Of a stretch of DNA of 64,000 bases, positions 8,809-20,134 are shown in pieces. Position numbers and translations under genes: made by a program. The DNA is from Streptomyces griseus (GTDB lineage: Bacteria > Actinomycetota > Actinomycetes > Streptomycetales > Streptomycetaceae). The stretch covers positions 160,557-224,556 of the forward strand of contig NZ_MDKB01000003.1 of the NCBI RefSeq assembly GCF_001715295.1, in the 5' to 3' direction. Position 1 is the stretch's first letter. Every line of letters starts with the position of its first letter. The notes beneath the pieces are model-generated. The model saw nothing but the letters and a program-made list of their open reading frames with translations. It searched no databases and was not told the DNA's origin.

Positions 8809-9728
8809 CGACGCATGCGGCACAACCCGGAAACGCGGAACGCACCGTCTTCCTGCTGGCGCACACCGGCCGGCCGGCGGCCATCCGCAGCGCCGAACTC
8901 GTCGTCCAGGGCCTGCTGGCGCACGGTCTGGGTGTGCGGGTGCTGGCCGCGGAGGCGGCCGACCTCCCGCTGCCGCCGTCCGTGCACACGGTCACGGACG
9001 CCACCCCGGCGGTCCTGGACGGCTGCGAACTCCTGATCGTGCTGGGCGGGGACGGGACGCTGCTGCGGGGTGCCGAGATCTCCCGTGCCTCCGGCGTCCC
9101 GATGCTCGGCGTCAACCTGGGCCGCGTGGGCTTCCTCGCCGAGGCCGAGCGCGACGACCTGGACAAGGTAGTCAACCGGGTCGTCACCCGCGCCTACGAG
9201 GTCGAGGAGCGGATGACGCTCGACGTCGTCGTCCGCAGCAACGGCGACATCGTGCACGCCGACTGGGCCCTCAACGAGGCCGCCGTGCAGAAGGTGTCGC
9301 CCGAGCGGATGCTGGAGGTGGTCCTGGAGATCGACGGCCGGCCGGTGACCGGGTTCGGCTGCGACGGGATCGTCTGCGCCACCCCGACCGGTTCGACCGC
9401 GTACGCCTTCTCCGCGGGCGGGCCCGTCGTCTGGCCCGAGGTCGAGGCCCTGCTCATGGTTCCCATCAGCGCCCACGCGCTGTTCGCCAAGCCGCTCGTG
9501 ACCTCGCCCACGTCCGTGCTGGCCGTGGAGGTGCAGCCGCACACCCCGCACGGGGTGCTGTGGTGCGACGGGCGCAGGTCCGTCGAGCTGCCGGCCGGAG
9601 CCAGGGTCGAGGTGCGGCGCGGAGCCGTGCCCGTACGGCTGGCCCGGCTTCACCACGCCTCGTTCACCGACCGTCTGGTCGCCAAGTTCGCCCTGCCCGT
9701 CCAGGGCTGGCGGGGCGCTCCGCACTGA
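8805..9728 (+). CDS. nadK: NAD kinase
   Basis: A 307-residue ATP-NAD kinase that makes NADP from NAD in the cytoplasm. Diagnostic motifs are the GGDGT loop (residues 81-85, LIVLGGDGTLLRGAE), the NE/D motif in WALNEAAVQK, and ATPTGSTAYAFSAGGP. The start is an uncommon TTG at 8805 embedded in the tlyA stop (TTGA); no other start in frame keeps the conserved N-terminal Rossmann strand TVFLLAHTGRP. It belongs to the tlyA-nadK-recN cluster found across actinobacteria. Confidence 0.94.
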
Positions 9729-9808
9729 TCCGCGCCGTGACGGGAGAGCTCCGTGTCGCCGGGCAGGCCGTTAGCGCGCCGGGGCCCGGACCTCGTAAGG
9801 TCATGTCC

Positions 9809-11566
9809 GTGTTGGAGGAGATGCGGATACGGTCGCTCGGAGTCATCGACGACGCGGTGGTGGAGCTGTCACCCGGTTTCACCGCGGTGACGGGTGAGAC
9901 CGGCGCGGGCAAGACCATGGTCGTCACCAGTCTGGGTCTGCTGCTCGGCGGACGTGCCGACCCCGCCCTGGTGCGGGTCGGTGCCAAGGCCGCGGTCGTC
10001 GAGGGGCGGATCACGGTCTCCCCGGGTGACGCGGCGGCGGTGCGCGCCGAGGAGGCCGGTGGCGAGATCGAGGACGGCGCGCTGCTCGTCAGCCGTACCG
10101 TTTCGGCGGAAGGGCGCTCCCGGGCCCACCTCGGCGGCCGGTCCGTGCCCGTCGGGGTGCTCGCCGAACTAGCCGACGAGCTCGTCGCCGTCCACGGCCA
10201 GACCGACCAGCAGGGGCTGCTCAAGCCCGCGCGGCAGCGGCAGGCACTCGACCGGTACGCGGGCGACGGCGTCACCGTCCCGCACACCGCCTACACGGCG
10301 GCCTACCGGCGGCTGCGCGCGGTCAGCGCCGAGCTCGAGGAACTGACCACCCGGGCCAGGGAACGGGCCCAGGAGGCGGACCTGCTGCGCTTCGGCCTCG
10401 ACGAGATCGCCGCGGTGGAACCGCTGGCCGGGGAGGACGCCGACCTCGCCGCCGAGGCGGAACGGCTCGGCCACGCCGAGGCCCTCGCCTCCGCCGCCGC
10501 CCTGGCGCACAGCGCGCTCGCGGGCGACCCGGAGGACCCGGAGGGCGTGGACGCCACCACGGTGGTCGCCGCCGCCGGGCGGTCCCTGGACGCGGTCCGG
10601 GCCCACGACCCGGCGCTGGCCGCGCTCGCCGACCGGATCGGTGAGATCTCCATCCTCCTCGCCGACGTGGCCGGAGAGCTCGCCGGGTACGCCGACCAGC
10701 TGGACGCCGACCCGTTGCGGCTGGCCGCCGTCGAGGAGCGGCGTGCCGCGCTCACGGCGCTCATCCGCAAGTACGGCCAGGACGGCCTGGACGGTCACAG
10801 CACCGCGGCCGTACTCGCCTGGGCCCGCGAGGGCGCCGCCCGGCTGACCGAGCTGGAGGGCGACGACGACCGGATCGGTGAGCTGACCGCGGAACGCGAC
10901 GCGCTGCGCGCCGAGCTGTCCGGGCTCGGGCAGGCGCTGACCGACGCGCGGACGGAGGCGGCGGCACGCTTCGCCGAGGCGGTGACGGGGGAACTGTCCT
11001 CCCTCGCGATGCCGCACGCCCGGGTCTCCTTCGCCGTCCGGCAGACCGAGGCGGCGGACGAGGCGTCCGGGATCGACATCGGGGGCCGCAGCGTGGTCTA
11101 CGGGCCGTCCGGGGCCGACGAGGTCGAACTGCTGCTGGCTCCCCACCCCGGTGCCCAGCCCAGGCCCATCGCCAAGGGCGCGTCCGGGGGTGAGCTCTCC
11201 CGGGTGATGCTCGCCGTCGAGGTCGTCTTCGCGGGCTCCGACCCCGTGCCGACCTACCTCTTCGACGAGGTGGACGCGGGTGTCGGGGGAAAGGCCGCCG
11301 TCGAGGTCGGCCGGCGGCTGGCGAAGCTCGCCCGGTCCGCGCAGGTCGTGGTGGTCACCCACCTGCCCCAGGTGGCCGCCTTCGCCGACCGGCAGCTCCT
11401 GGTCGAGAAGACCGTGGACGGCTCGGTCACCAGGAGCGGTGTCACGGTCCTGGAGGGCGAGGACCGGGTGCGGGAGCTGTCCCGGATGCTGGCGGGTCAG
11501 GAGGACTCGGAGACGGCCCGGGCGCACGCCGAGGAACTCCTGGCGACCGCGCGGGCGGGCGGCTGA
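9809..11566 (+). CDS. recN: DNA repair protein RecN
   Basis: A 585-residue SMC-like ATPase involved in double-strand-break repair. It has an N-terminal Walker A (TGETGAGKTMVV, about residues 27-38), a long coiled-coil arm with hinge-like middle, then the C-terminal ABC signature KGASGGELSRVMLAVE, Walker B with TYLFDEVDAGVGG, and an H-loop in VVVVTHLPQVAAFAD. I chose the GTG at 9809, giving M-L-E-E-M-R-I-R, because TAAGG at 9796-9800 lies 8 nt upstream; the ATG at 9803 is too close to that site. It is 80 bp downstream of nadK and ends before a large palindrome. Confidence 0.93.
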   Translation: MLEEMRIRSLGVIDDAVVELSPGFTAVTGETGAGKTMVVTSLGLLLGGRADPALVRVGAKAAVVEGRITVSPGDAAAVRAEEAGGEIEDGALLVSRTVSAEGRSRAHLGGRSVPVGVLAELADELVAVHGQTDQQGLLKPARQRQALDRYAGDGVTVPHTAYTAAYRRLRAVSAELEELTTRARERAQEADLLRFGLDEIAAVEPLAGEDADLAAEAERLGHAEALASAAALAHSALAGDPEDPEGVDATTVVAAAGRSLDAVRAHDPALAALADRIGEISILLADVAGELAGYADQLDADPLRLAAVEERRAALTALIRKYGQDGLDGHSTAAVLAWAREGAARLTELEGDDDRIGELTAERDALRAELSGLGQALTDARTEAAARFAEAVTGELSSLAMPHARVSFAVRQTEAADEASGIDIGGRSVVYGPSGADEVELLLAPHPGAQPRPIAKGASGGELSRVMLAVEVVFAGSDPVPTYLFDEVDAGVGGKAAVEVGRRLAKLARSAQVVVVTHLPQVAAFADRQLLVEKTVDGSVTRSGVTVLEGEDRVRELSRMLAGQEDSETARAHAEELLATARAGG

Positions 11567-11621
11567 GGTCCGTCCCGTCACCGTGGCGGATCGGCGCGCG
11601 GCGTCCGCCGCGGTGCCCCGC

Positions 11622-11663
11622 ACGGCGGACACATCCCGTCCGCGGACGGGATGTGTCCGCCGT
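11622..11663. terminator. 42-nt perfect palindrome after recN
   Basis: A perfect inverted repeat with 21-bp arms and no spacer (centre between 11642 and 11643), 55 bp after the recN stop. As RNA it would form a long hairpin and probably ends the tlyA-nadK-recN transcript. Confidence 0.75.
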
Positions 11664-12367
11664 TCCGGCAACGCCGCGAGGTGTCGTAGCCGTCGTCGTG
11701 CGCCCGCCGGGGAGCACGGGACAGCCCCCTCGGACGCGCCTCGGAAGGAGCGCCGGCCGCCCGGAGGGCGGGACCGGCGGCGTCCGGTTCGTGCGCGCGC
11801 GAGGCGGGGGCGCGGTCCCGGTCCGCGTGTCCCGGCGTTGTGCTCCGGTTCGTGCGGGCGCGAGGCCGGGATCGCCCGGGAGCCGGTACTTCCGGGCGAT
11901 CCCCGTCACCGGTGCGTGTGCGTGCGAGGCGTCGCCGGGTGGACGGCACCTGCGCACCACGCCGTCCCTACCGTGCCGGCCGCCGCGCGCCGCGCGGGCC
12001 TCTCGCCGGGCCCGCCCCGGCCGGACCGTCAGCTCACGCCTGACAGGCGCACGGGTATCCGCCGTGCGGCGCGCGGCCGTTGACGCCGTACGCCCTGCCC
12101 ACCGGGCGGACGGCGCGACGTCCCGGAGACGCCTGCCGGGCGCGGGCGGCTGCGGTCCGGGGACGCGGGAGACGGCCGGCCGGGCGAGGGCGGGGATGAC
12201 CACGCGTCAACTCCGCTCTCCAGGGTCACTCGCACGGGTGGGGTGGGTCGTCCGGCTGTCGCCACGCCGAGGGGAGCAACGTTTCTCCGGTGCCTGAACG
12301 TGCGTACGGGCTGGCATCCTTGGCGCTGTACATTCCGCCGACTCGGGAGCCCCGGGAGCCATCCAAC
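11664..12367. other. Gene-free GC-rich spacer
   Basis: About 700 bp without a supportable gene. Open frames exist on both strands, but their products are Arg/Pro/Ala-rich with no recognisable fold, as expected from very high GC. A short sequence, CCGGTTCGTGCG plus flanks, occurs twice (around 11783 and 11848). The last ~70 bp presumably contain the promoter of the glycosyltransferase gene. Confidence 0.5.
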
Positions 12368-13534
12368 GTGTCAGAGCTGCGTACGGTCCAAGTCCTGGGC
12401 GGCGGTGCCGGGAGCAGCGCATACGTCACCTCCCTGGCGGCGGGACTGGTCGCCCGGGGGGTGCGGGTCACGGTCTGCGCACCGCCCGGCGCGGACCGGG
12501 CCCACGGCTTCCCCTCCACCGGGGCCCGCTTCGCCGCCGTGCCCCGGCGCAGTGATCCGGTGGCCGTGGCCGCCCTGCGCGCCGCCTGCGCCGACGCGGA
12601 CGTGGTCCACGCGCACGGTCTGCACGCCGCCGTCCGTGCCGGGATAGCACTGAGCGGCCGTAGTACGCCGCTGGTCGTCACCTGGCACCACCGGGCCACG
12701 GCGGAGGGCGCCCGCGGCCGGTTGCTGCGCCTTCTGGAGCGAAGAGCCGCCCGTGCGGCGGCCGTTGTGCTCGGTACGTCGACGGAACTGGTCGACCGGG
12801 CCCGCCGCCGGGGAGCCAGGGACGCCAGGCTCGCCCGCCCCGCCGTTCCCGCGAGCGGCTTCGCCCGCGCCGCCGGGGAGGCGGCGAAGGACGGGACGAC
12901 CGGCCGCGACACCGGGACCGGCGAGGCGACCGCCCCGGAGCACCCGGGGCGCGACGACGGCAAGGTGCGCGCCGAACTCGGCGCGATCGGCAGGCCGTTG
13001 CTGGTGTCGGTGGCGGGCTCGACGCCTCACCACGGCCACGACACGCTGCTGGACGCCGCCCGCGCCTGGCGGGCGCTCGACCCGGTACCTCTGCTGGTCG
13101 TCGTTGAGCGGGACCGTCCGACCGCGGCCCTGCGCCGCCGGATCGGTGACGAGGGGCCGACCGTCGTGCCGGCCGGCCGCGAGGGACTCGGCGAGATCCT
13201 CGCCGCCGCCGACCTGGCGGTGCTGCCCGGCCGAGGAGAACACCGGCCGGTCCTGGCGCACGAGGCGCTGCGGCTCGGCGTCCCCCTGGTGGCCGCCGCC
13301 TCCGAGGGCCTGTCCGATCTCGTCGGCGGGGCGGCGGCGTGGGTGCCCTACGGTGACGCGGAGGCCCTGGCCGGCGCGGTGACCGGGCTCCTCGGCGACG
13401 CGGGCCGGCGTGAACGCCTCGCCGAAGCGGGACGGCTGCAGGCCGCCGGCTGGCCGACCGAGGACGACGTGATCGCCCATGTGCTGTCCGTGTACGACGA
13501 ACTGGCCCAGCCGTCGGCGCCGCCGCGTACGTGA
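12368..13534 (+). CDS. GT4-like glycosyltransferase
   Basis: 388 residues with a two-Rossmann GT-B layout. N-terminal glycine-rich loop is TVQVLGGGAGSSAYV, then DADVVHAHGLHAAVRAG. The C-terminal half has LLVSVAGSTPHHGHDTLLDAA, VVPAGREGLGEILAAADLAVLPG and the nucleotide-sugar-binding region HEALRLGVPLVAAA in place of the classical E-x7-E motif. It should transfer a sugar from an NDP-sugar donor; the acceptor is unknown. I chose the GTG at 12368 because the Rossmann strand begins directly after it; an in-frame ATG at 12290 would add a non-conserved 26-residue leader. Confidence 0.82.
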   Translation: MSELRTVQVLGGGAGSSAYVTSLAAGLVARGVRVTVCAPPGADRAHGFPSTGARFAAVPRRSDPVAVAALRAACADADVVHAHGLHAAVRAGIALSGRSTPLVVTWHHRATAEGARGRLLRLLERRAARAAAVVLGTSTELVDRARRRGARDARLARPAVPASGFARAAGEAAKDGTTGRDTGTGEATAPEHPGRDDGKVRAELGAIGRPLLVSVAGSTPHHGHDTLLDAARAWRALDPVPLLVVVERDRPTAALRRRIGDEGPTVVPAGREGLGEILAAADLAVLPGRGEHRPVLAHEALRLGVPLVAAASEGLSDLVGGAAAWVPYGDAEALAGAVTGLLGDAGRRERLAEAGRLQAAGWPTEDDVIAHVLSVYDELAQPSAPPRT

Positions 13535-13591
13535 GGACCCCGCCGCGCCGGGAGCCGGCCGCCGCGTCCCGCCCAGGGGGAGCGGTGCGCC

Positions 13592-15232
13592 TCAGGGCGT
13601 GTGGCGGCGGGCCCGCAGGGCCAGGCTCAGCGCCAGTACGGTCTCGGGGTCGTCCAGGTCGGCGGCGAGCAGATCCCCGATGCGGGCCAGCCGGTTGTAG
13701 AGCGTCTGCCGGTTCAGATGCAGGTCACGCGCGGCCTCCGCCTTGCGGCCGGCATGGGCGAGGTACGCCTCCAGCGTGGGCAGCAGCGGGGGACGCGAAG
13801 TCCGGTCGTGCTCGCGCAGCGGCCCGATCGCCCGGTCCACGAACGACGCGAGGCCGGGGTCGTCCCGCAGCCGCCACAGCAGCAGGTCGATGTCGAGGCC
13901 CCGCGCGTCGAACCAGGGCTCGTCGCCGAGCTCCGGCGCCGCCGTGGCAGCCTCCGCAGCGTGCCGCAGACCCGCGCCCGCCGCCGCCCAGCCGCCCGCG
14001 TCCCCGACCACGACGACCGGCGTACGGTCCCCCGCCCGCTCCAGGCCCGCCCGCTCCACCCCGGCCCTCAGCACCGCCGCCACCCGGTCGGCGATCGCGG
14101 TGCGACCGGTTCCCGGGCGCAGTGCCAGCAGCAGGGGGATCCGGCCCTCCACGGGCCGTACCCCGAGCAGCGCGGGCACCCCCATCGCCGACAGCTCCTC
14201 CGTGACGGCCCGTGCCAGCAGCGCCCAGCTGCCCGCCGGCGCCGAGCCGGGGGTCAGCCGCATCACCACCGGCAGCAGCGGATCGGTCCCGGGCCTGAAC
14301 CCCAGCACCCTGGCCTGCGCGGGCGCGTCCTGCGCCGCGATCCGGCCCTCGGCGAGATCGGTCAGGAAGTCCCCACGCCCCCGCGCCGCGAGTTCCTCCT
14401 CCTGACGTGCCTGCATCAGGACGACCGCCAGGATGCCCGCCGCCCGCTCGGCGGCCATCCGGTGCACCGCCACCAGCGGCCCCGCCACGGCGAGCAGGAC
14501 CAGCCGGGCCCGTACGGACCCGGCGCCCTGACCGCCGCCGGGCACCTCCACCAGGACCGCTCCGGCAGGGGGTGCCTCACGGTCCTCCCTGCCGCCGCGC
14601 AGCCCGTCCCAGACCTGCAGGGGATCGGCGCCGACCGGCGCGCCGCCGGTGCCCGCCGCGTACAGCAGCCGGCCGTCCGGGGTCTCCAGGAAGACCGGGT
14701 TCGCTGTGAAATCGGCCAGAATGCCCAGTACCTGCGGGACGCCGCCGCCGTCGAGCACCGCCCGCGTGCAGCGCCGGTGCACCTCCTCAGCCCGCTGGAG
14801 CAGGGCGTAGTGCCCGTTGACGATCTCGGTGTGGATCTCCTCGGTCACCGCGACGAACGGGACCTCACGGTGCAGCTGGACGAGCGGCAGCCCCGCCGTG
14901 CGCGCGGCGTCCACGATCGCCGCAGGCAGCCGGCGGAAGCGCGGACCCAGCTCGACGACCAGGGCGGCGATGCCCCGCTCCGCCAGCCTGCGGACGAACG
15001 CACGCTGCTCGGCGGGGCGCGCCCCGAGCGTCAGCCCCGTGGTGAGGAGCAGCTCCCCGCCCTTGAGGAGGGCGGGGATGTTCGGCGCCTCACCGGCGTG
15101 CACCCAGCGCACCGTACGGTCCAGCCGGTCGGCGCCGGCCAGGACCTCCGGGAGCCCACCGCGCAGCCCGGGCAGCTCCAGGGCCCGCCGGACGGTGATC
15201 CCGCCTTCTGTCTCCACTGATCGCGGTTCCAT
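13592..15232 (-). CDS. PucR-family transcriptional regulator
   Basis: A 546-residue regulator with the PucR layout. The N-terminal purine-catabolism-type domain contains LLTTGLTLG and LVVELGPRFRRLPAAIVDAA. A central GGDEF-like/CdaR region follows. The C-terminal helix-turn-helix (HTH_30) is LEAYLAHAGRKAEAARDL then LNRQTLYNRLARIGDLL. PucR/CdaR proteins usually regulate nitrogen or purine catabolism; the target here is unknown. The ATG at 15232 has GAGGA 5 nt upstream. It lies 41 bp behind the GH15 gene on the same strand, so both may be cotranscribed. Confidence 0.9.
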   Translation of the reverse strand: MEPRSVETEGGITVRRALELPGLRGGLPEVLAGADRLDRTVRWVHAGEAPNIPALLKGGELLLTTGLTLGARPAEQRAFVRRLAERGIAALVVELGPRFRRLPAAIVDAARTAGLPLVQLHREVPFVAVTEEIHTEIVNGHYALLQRAEEVHRRCTRAVLDGGGVPQVLGILADFTANPVFLETPDGRLLYAAGTGGAPVGADPLQVWDGLRGGREDREAPPAGAVLVEVPGGGQGAGSVRARLVLLAVAGPLVAVHRMAAERAAGILAVVLMQARQEEELAARGRGDFLTDLAEGRIAAQDAPAQARVLGFRPGTDPLLPVVMRLTPGSAPAGSWALLARAVTEELSAMGVPALLGVRPVEGRIPLLLALRPGTGRTAIADRVAAVLRAGVERAGLERAGDRTPVVVVGDAGGWAAAGAGLRHAAEAATAAPELGDEPWFDARGLDIDLLLWRLRDDPGLASFVDRAIGPLREHDRTSRPPLLPTLEAYLAHAGRKAEAARDLHLNRQTLYNRLARIGDLLAADLDDPETVLALSLALRARRHTP

Positions 15233-15273
15233 GCTCGTCCTCGCCGGCCCACGCCCGGGGTCACGCGTGGGAA

Positions 15274-17100
15274 TCAGCCGACATACGCCCCGCTCGCCGT
15301 GAGCCGCAGGGCCGTGTCGATCAGCGGCACATGGCTGAAGGCCTGCGGGAAGTTCCCCACCTGGCGCTGGAGCCGGGAGTCCCACTCCTCGGCCAGCAGC
15401 CCCAGGTCGTTGCGCAGGGAGAGCAGCTTCTCGAAGAGCTGGCGGGCCTCGTCGACCCGGCCGATCATCGCCAGGTCGTCCGCCAGCCAGAACGAGCAGG
15501 CCAGGAACGCGCCCTCGTCGCCCTCCAGACCGTCCACGCCCGCCTCGTCGCCCTCGGTCGGGTAGCGCAGGACGAACCCGTCCTCCGTGGACAGTTCCCG
15601 CTGGATCGCCTCGATCGTGCCGATGACGCGCTTGTCGTCGGGCGGCAGGAAGCCCATCTGCGGGATCAGCAGCAGGGAGGCGTCCAGTTCCCTCGACCCG
15701 TAGGACTGGGTGAAGGTGTTGCGTTCCTTGTCGTAGCCCCGCTCGCAGACATCGCGGTGGATGTCCTCGCGCAGCTGGAGCCAGCGCTCCAGCGGCCCGT
15801 CGGCGTCCCCGGACTCGATCAGCTTGATGGTGCGGTCGACCGCGACCCAGGCCATCACCTTGGAGTGGACGAAGTGGCGGCGCGGCCCGCGCACCTCCCA
15901 GATGCCCTCGTCCGGCTCCTCCCAGTGGTCCTCCAGGTACTCGATCAGCTTGAGCTGGAGGCCCATCGCGTAGTCGTTGCGGGTCAGCCCGGTCATGTGC
16001 GCCAGGTGGAGCGCCTCGGTGACCTCGCCGTACACGTCGAGCTGCAGCTGGTTCGCCGCGCCGTTGCCGACGCGCACGGGGCCGGAGCCCTCGTAACCGG
16101 GCAGCCAGTCCAGCTCCGCCTCGCCGAGCTCACGCTCGCCCGCGATGCCGTACATGATCTGCAGGTTCTCCGGGTCTCCCGCGACGGCCCGCAGCAGCCA
16201 CTCGCGCCAGGCGCGGGCCTCCTCGCGGTACCCGGTGCGCAGCAGGGAGGAGAGCGTGATCGCCGCGTCCCGCAGCCAGGTGTAGCGGTAGTCCCAGTTC
16301 CGGGAACCGCCGATGTCCTCCGGCAGGGAGGTGGTCGGCGCCGCCACGATGCCGCCGGTCGGGGCGTACGTGAGCGCCTTCAGGGTGATCAGCGAGCGGA
16401 CCACCGCCTCCCGGTAGGGCCCGTGGTACGTGCACTGCTCGACCCACTCGCGCCAGAAGTGCTCCGTCGCCTCCAGGGACCCCTCGGGGTCCGGCATGGC
16501 GGGCGGCTCGTGGTGCGAGGGCTGCCAGCTGATGGTGAACGCGATCCGGTCGCCGGGTGCCACGGTGAAGTCGGAGTACGTCGTCAGGTTCTGGCCGTAG
16601 GTGTCGGCCTGGGTGTCCAGCCAGACGGAGTCCGGGCCCGCGACGGCGACCGTGCGGCCGTCCACCTTGTGCACCCAGGGGGTGACCCGCCCGTAGCTGA
16701 AGCGCATCCGCAGTTCGGAGCGCATCGGCACCCGGCCGCTCACACCCTCCACGATGCGGATCAGCTGCGGTGCGCCGTCACGCGGCGGCATGAAATCGGT
16801 CACGCGGACGGTGCCGCGGGGGGTGTCCCACTCCGATTCCAGGACGAGTGAGTCCCCGCGGTAGCGGCGCCGGTCCGCGGCCGGGGGCTCCGCGCCCTCC
16901 GGACGGGCGGGTCCAAGCCGCCAGAAACCATGCTCCTCGGTGCCGAGGAGCCCGGCGAAAATGGCATGCGAGTCGAAGCGGGGCAGGCACAGCCAGTCAG
17001 CTGTGCCGTCCCGGCAGACCAGGGCGGCGGTCTGCATGTCTCCGATGAGTGCGTAATCCTCGATGCGCCCGGCCACGTGCGTCTCCAGTCGAACGGCCAT
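15274..17100 (-). CDS. Glycoside hydrolase family 15 protein
   Basis: A 608-residue GH15 enzyme (glucoamylase/trehalase-like). The N-terminal beta-sandwich begins with RIEDYALIGDMQTAALV. The (alpha/alpha)6 barrel contains the active-site segment GGSRNWDYRYTWLRDA, the probable catalytic acid in GIWEVRGPRRHFVHSK, and the probable base in GLLAEEWDSR. No signal peptide is visible, so it is intracellular. Bacterial GH15 proteins of this length are often trehalases, but maltose or glucoamylase-type substrates cannot be excluded. The ATG at 17100 lacks a good ribosome site and the conserved part starts ~10 residues later. Confidence 0.9.
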   Translation of the reverse strand: MAVRLETHVAGRIEDYALIGDMQTAALVCRDGTADWLCLPRFDSHAIFAGLLGTEEHGFWRLGPARPEGAEPPAADRRRYRGDSLVLESEWDTPRGTVRVTDFMPPRDGAPQLIRIVEGVSGRVPMRSELRMRFSYGRVTPWVHKVDGRTVAVAGPDSVWLDTQADTYGQNLTTYSDFTVAPGDRIAFTISWQPSHHEPPAMPDPEGSLEATEHFWREWVEQCTYHGPYREAVVRSLITLKALTYAPTGGIVAAPTTSLPEDIGGSRNWDYRYTWLRDAAITLSSLLRTGYREEARAWREWLLRAVAGDPENLQIMYGIAGERELGEAELDWLPGYEGSGPVRVGNGAANQLQLDVYGEVTEALHLAHMTGLTRNDYAMGLQLKLIEYLEDHWEEPDEGIWEVRGPRRHFVHSKVMAWVAVDRTIKLIESGDADGPLERWLQLREDIHRDVCERGYDKERNTFTQSYGSRELDASLLLIPQMGFLPPDDKRVIGTIEAIQRELSTEDGFVLRYPTEGDEAGVDGLEGDEGAFLACSFWLADDLAMIGRVDEARQLFEKLLSLRNDLGLLAEEWDSRLQRQVGNFPQAFSHVPLIDTALRLTASGAYVG

Positions 17101-17508
17101 GTCGCCCCGAAGGGCTCTTACTGCTGGTCAAGGGGTCGTTGTAGTAGAACCGACGAGCTCTTGCGCGGGTGTAGCGGGCTGGGGTGGAGCCGCTGGGCCG
17201 GCCGACTCGGCAGCGAAGGTCCGAGCAGGATACGACGCACCAGGGGGTTCCGCGCGACTGTCCGCCAGTTGTCCTACTCCTGCACCTTGCGAATGGGTGG
17301 GACGCGAATGAGGTACGGCGATCCTGTGCGCCTGCCGTGTGCGAAGCGTGGCCGGAAGCAGCCCCCCTTCGTCGCTGTTACCCTGGTAGCCCGTGGACCG
17401 GTGGTCGTCCCCGAGCGGACGAGGCCCCCGAACCGCAGCGACGGCACCCCGGAACTTCCGAGTGGCACGCCGGCACGCACCTCATGATCGCGACCACGGG
17501 AGCCCCCT
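17101..17508. other. Divergent promoter region between GH15 gene and pyrG
   Basis: 408 bp with no convincing gene: in-frame stretches translate into Arg/Gly/Ser-rich sequence overlapping GH15. It must hold the promoters of both divergent genes. A TACCCT hexamer near 17380 could be a pyrG -10 element, but no good -35 partner is seen. GGGAG at 17498-17502 is the pyrG ribosome site. Confidence 0.5.
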
Positions 17509-19185
<1,677 letters not shown>

Positions 19186-19265
19186 GCGATACGGTTGACC
19201 GGGGTACGGGTCCTTCACCGGACGCGTGCCCCGGTTCGTCGTTTACGGTTCGTGGGAGGACGTAC

Positions 19266-19892
19266 ATGGGTTTCCAGGACACCCCCGAGGAGTGGCAGGT
19301 CACCGCGACGGCGACCCCCTTCACCGGCAACAAGACCAGCGTCCGCACCGACGACGTGGTGATGCCCGACGGCAGTGTCCACAGCCGCGACTACCAGGTG
19401 CACCCGGGGTCGGTCGCCGTGCTCGCGCTCGACGAGGACGGCAGGGTCCTCGTCCTGCGGCAGTACCGGCACCCGGTGCGTCACAAGCTGTGGGAGATCC
19501 CGGCCGGGCTCCTCGACGTCCCCGGCGAGAACCCGCTGCACGCCGCCCAGCGCGAGCTGTACGAGGAGGCCCACGTCAAGGCCGAGGACTGGCGGGTGCT
19601 GGCCGACGTCTACCCCACCCCGGGCGGCTGCGACGAGGCGGTCCGCATCTTCCTCGCCCGCGACCTCTCCGAGGCGGAAGGGGAGCGCTTCGAGGTCGCC
19701 GAGGAGGAGGCCGACATGGAGCTGGCCCGCGTGCCCCTGCAGGAGCTCGTACGGGGGGTGCTCGCCGGAGACCTGCACAACAACTGCCTGGTGGTGGGCG
19801 TCCTCTCGCTGACCGCGGTACTCGCGGGCGACGGGGTGGACTCGCTGCGCCCGGCCCAGGCGCCGTGGCCCGCCCGGCCGTTCGAGGTCTGA
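19266..19892 (+). CDS. NUDIX hydrolase, ADP-ribose pyrophosphatase type
   Basis: A 208-residue protein. Its Nudix box reads EIPAGLLDVPGENPLHAAQ followed by RELYEEAHV. The extra residue between Gly and Glu is as I recall it in the mycobacterial ADP-ribose pyrophosphatase. The expected reaction is hydrolysis of ADP-ribose to AMP and ribose 5-phosphate. The final Gly of the box is His here. The downstream YPTPGGCDEAVRIFLA segment also matches ADPRase relatives. The ATG at 19266 follows an excellent GGGAGGA site. Together with the nadR/nrtR operon it is the second ADP-ribose-linked locus in the window. Confidence 0.9.
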   Translation: MGFQDTPEEWQVTATATPFTGNKTSVRTDDVVMPDGSVHSRDYQVHPGSVAVLALDEDGRVLVLRQYRHPVRHKLWEIPAGLLDVPGENPLHAAQRELYEEAHVKAEDWRVLADVYPTPGGCDEAVRIFLARDLSEAEGERFEVAEEEADMELARVPLQELVRGVLAGDLHNNCLVVGVLSLTAVLAGDGVDSLRPAQAPWPARPFEV

Positions 19893-19918
19893 CCGGGCCC
19901 GTCGCCCGGTGGGCCCGG
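19893..19918 (+). terminator. Hairpin after the ADP-ribose pyrophosphatase gene
   Basis: Eight-bp arms 19893-19900 and 19911-19918 directly after the stop codon. A short GC-rich stem that plausibly terminates the pyrG-side transcript. Confidence 0.5.
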
Positions 19919-20134
19919 GACTCCGGGGGCCGCCGACCCGGGTCGCCCCTTCCCGGTCTGCCTCTCCACGGCCCCGTGGGGCCGTCCGGGCGTCCGATCG
20001 TAAGAAATGCTGATCCGATCGAGGGATCCGTCAGCCGCGCTCGGCCGTGATCGTCCGCACCACTGAACTACGCTCGAAAGGCCCCGACCGGAGTTCCGGC
20101 GGGCAACCGCGTGCAGCGAAGTGGAGCGTGGCTC

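Noticed and set aside
11653..12297. 214-residue open frame after recN
   Set aside because: Product is Arg/Pro/Ala-rich without any fold or motif, lacks a ribosome site, and overlaps the palindrome; typical high-GC noise.
16930..17487. Open frame antisense to the GH15 start and covering the pyrG promoter region
   Set aside because: It overlaps a strongly supported gene on the other strand and its composition resembles random GC-rich sequence.
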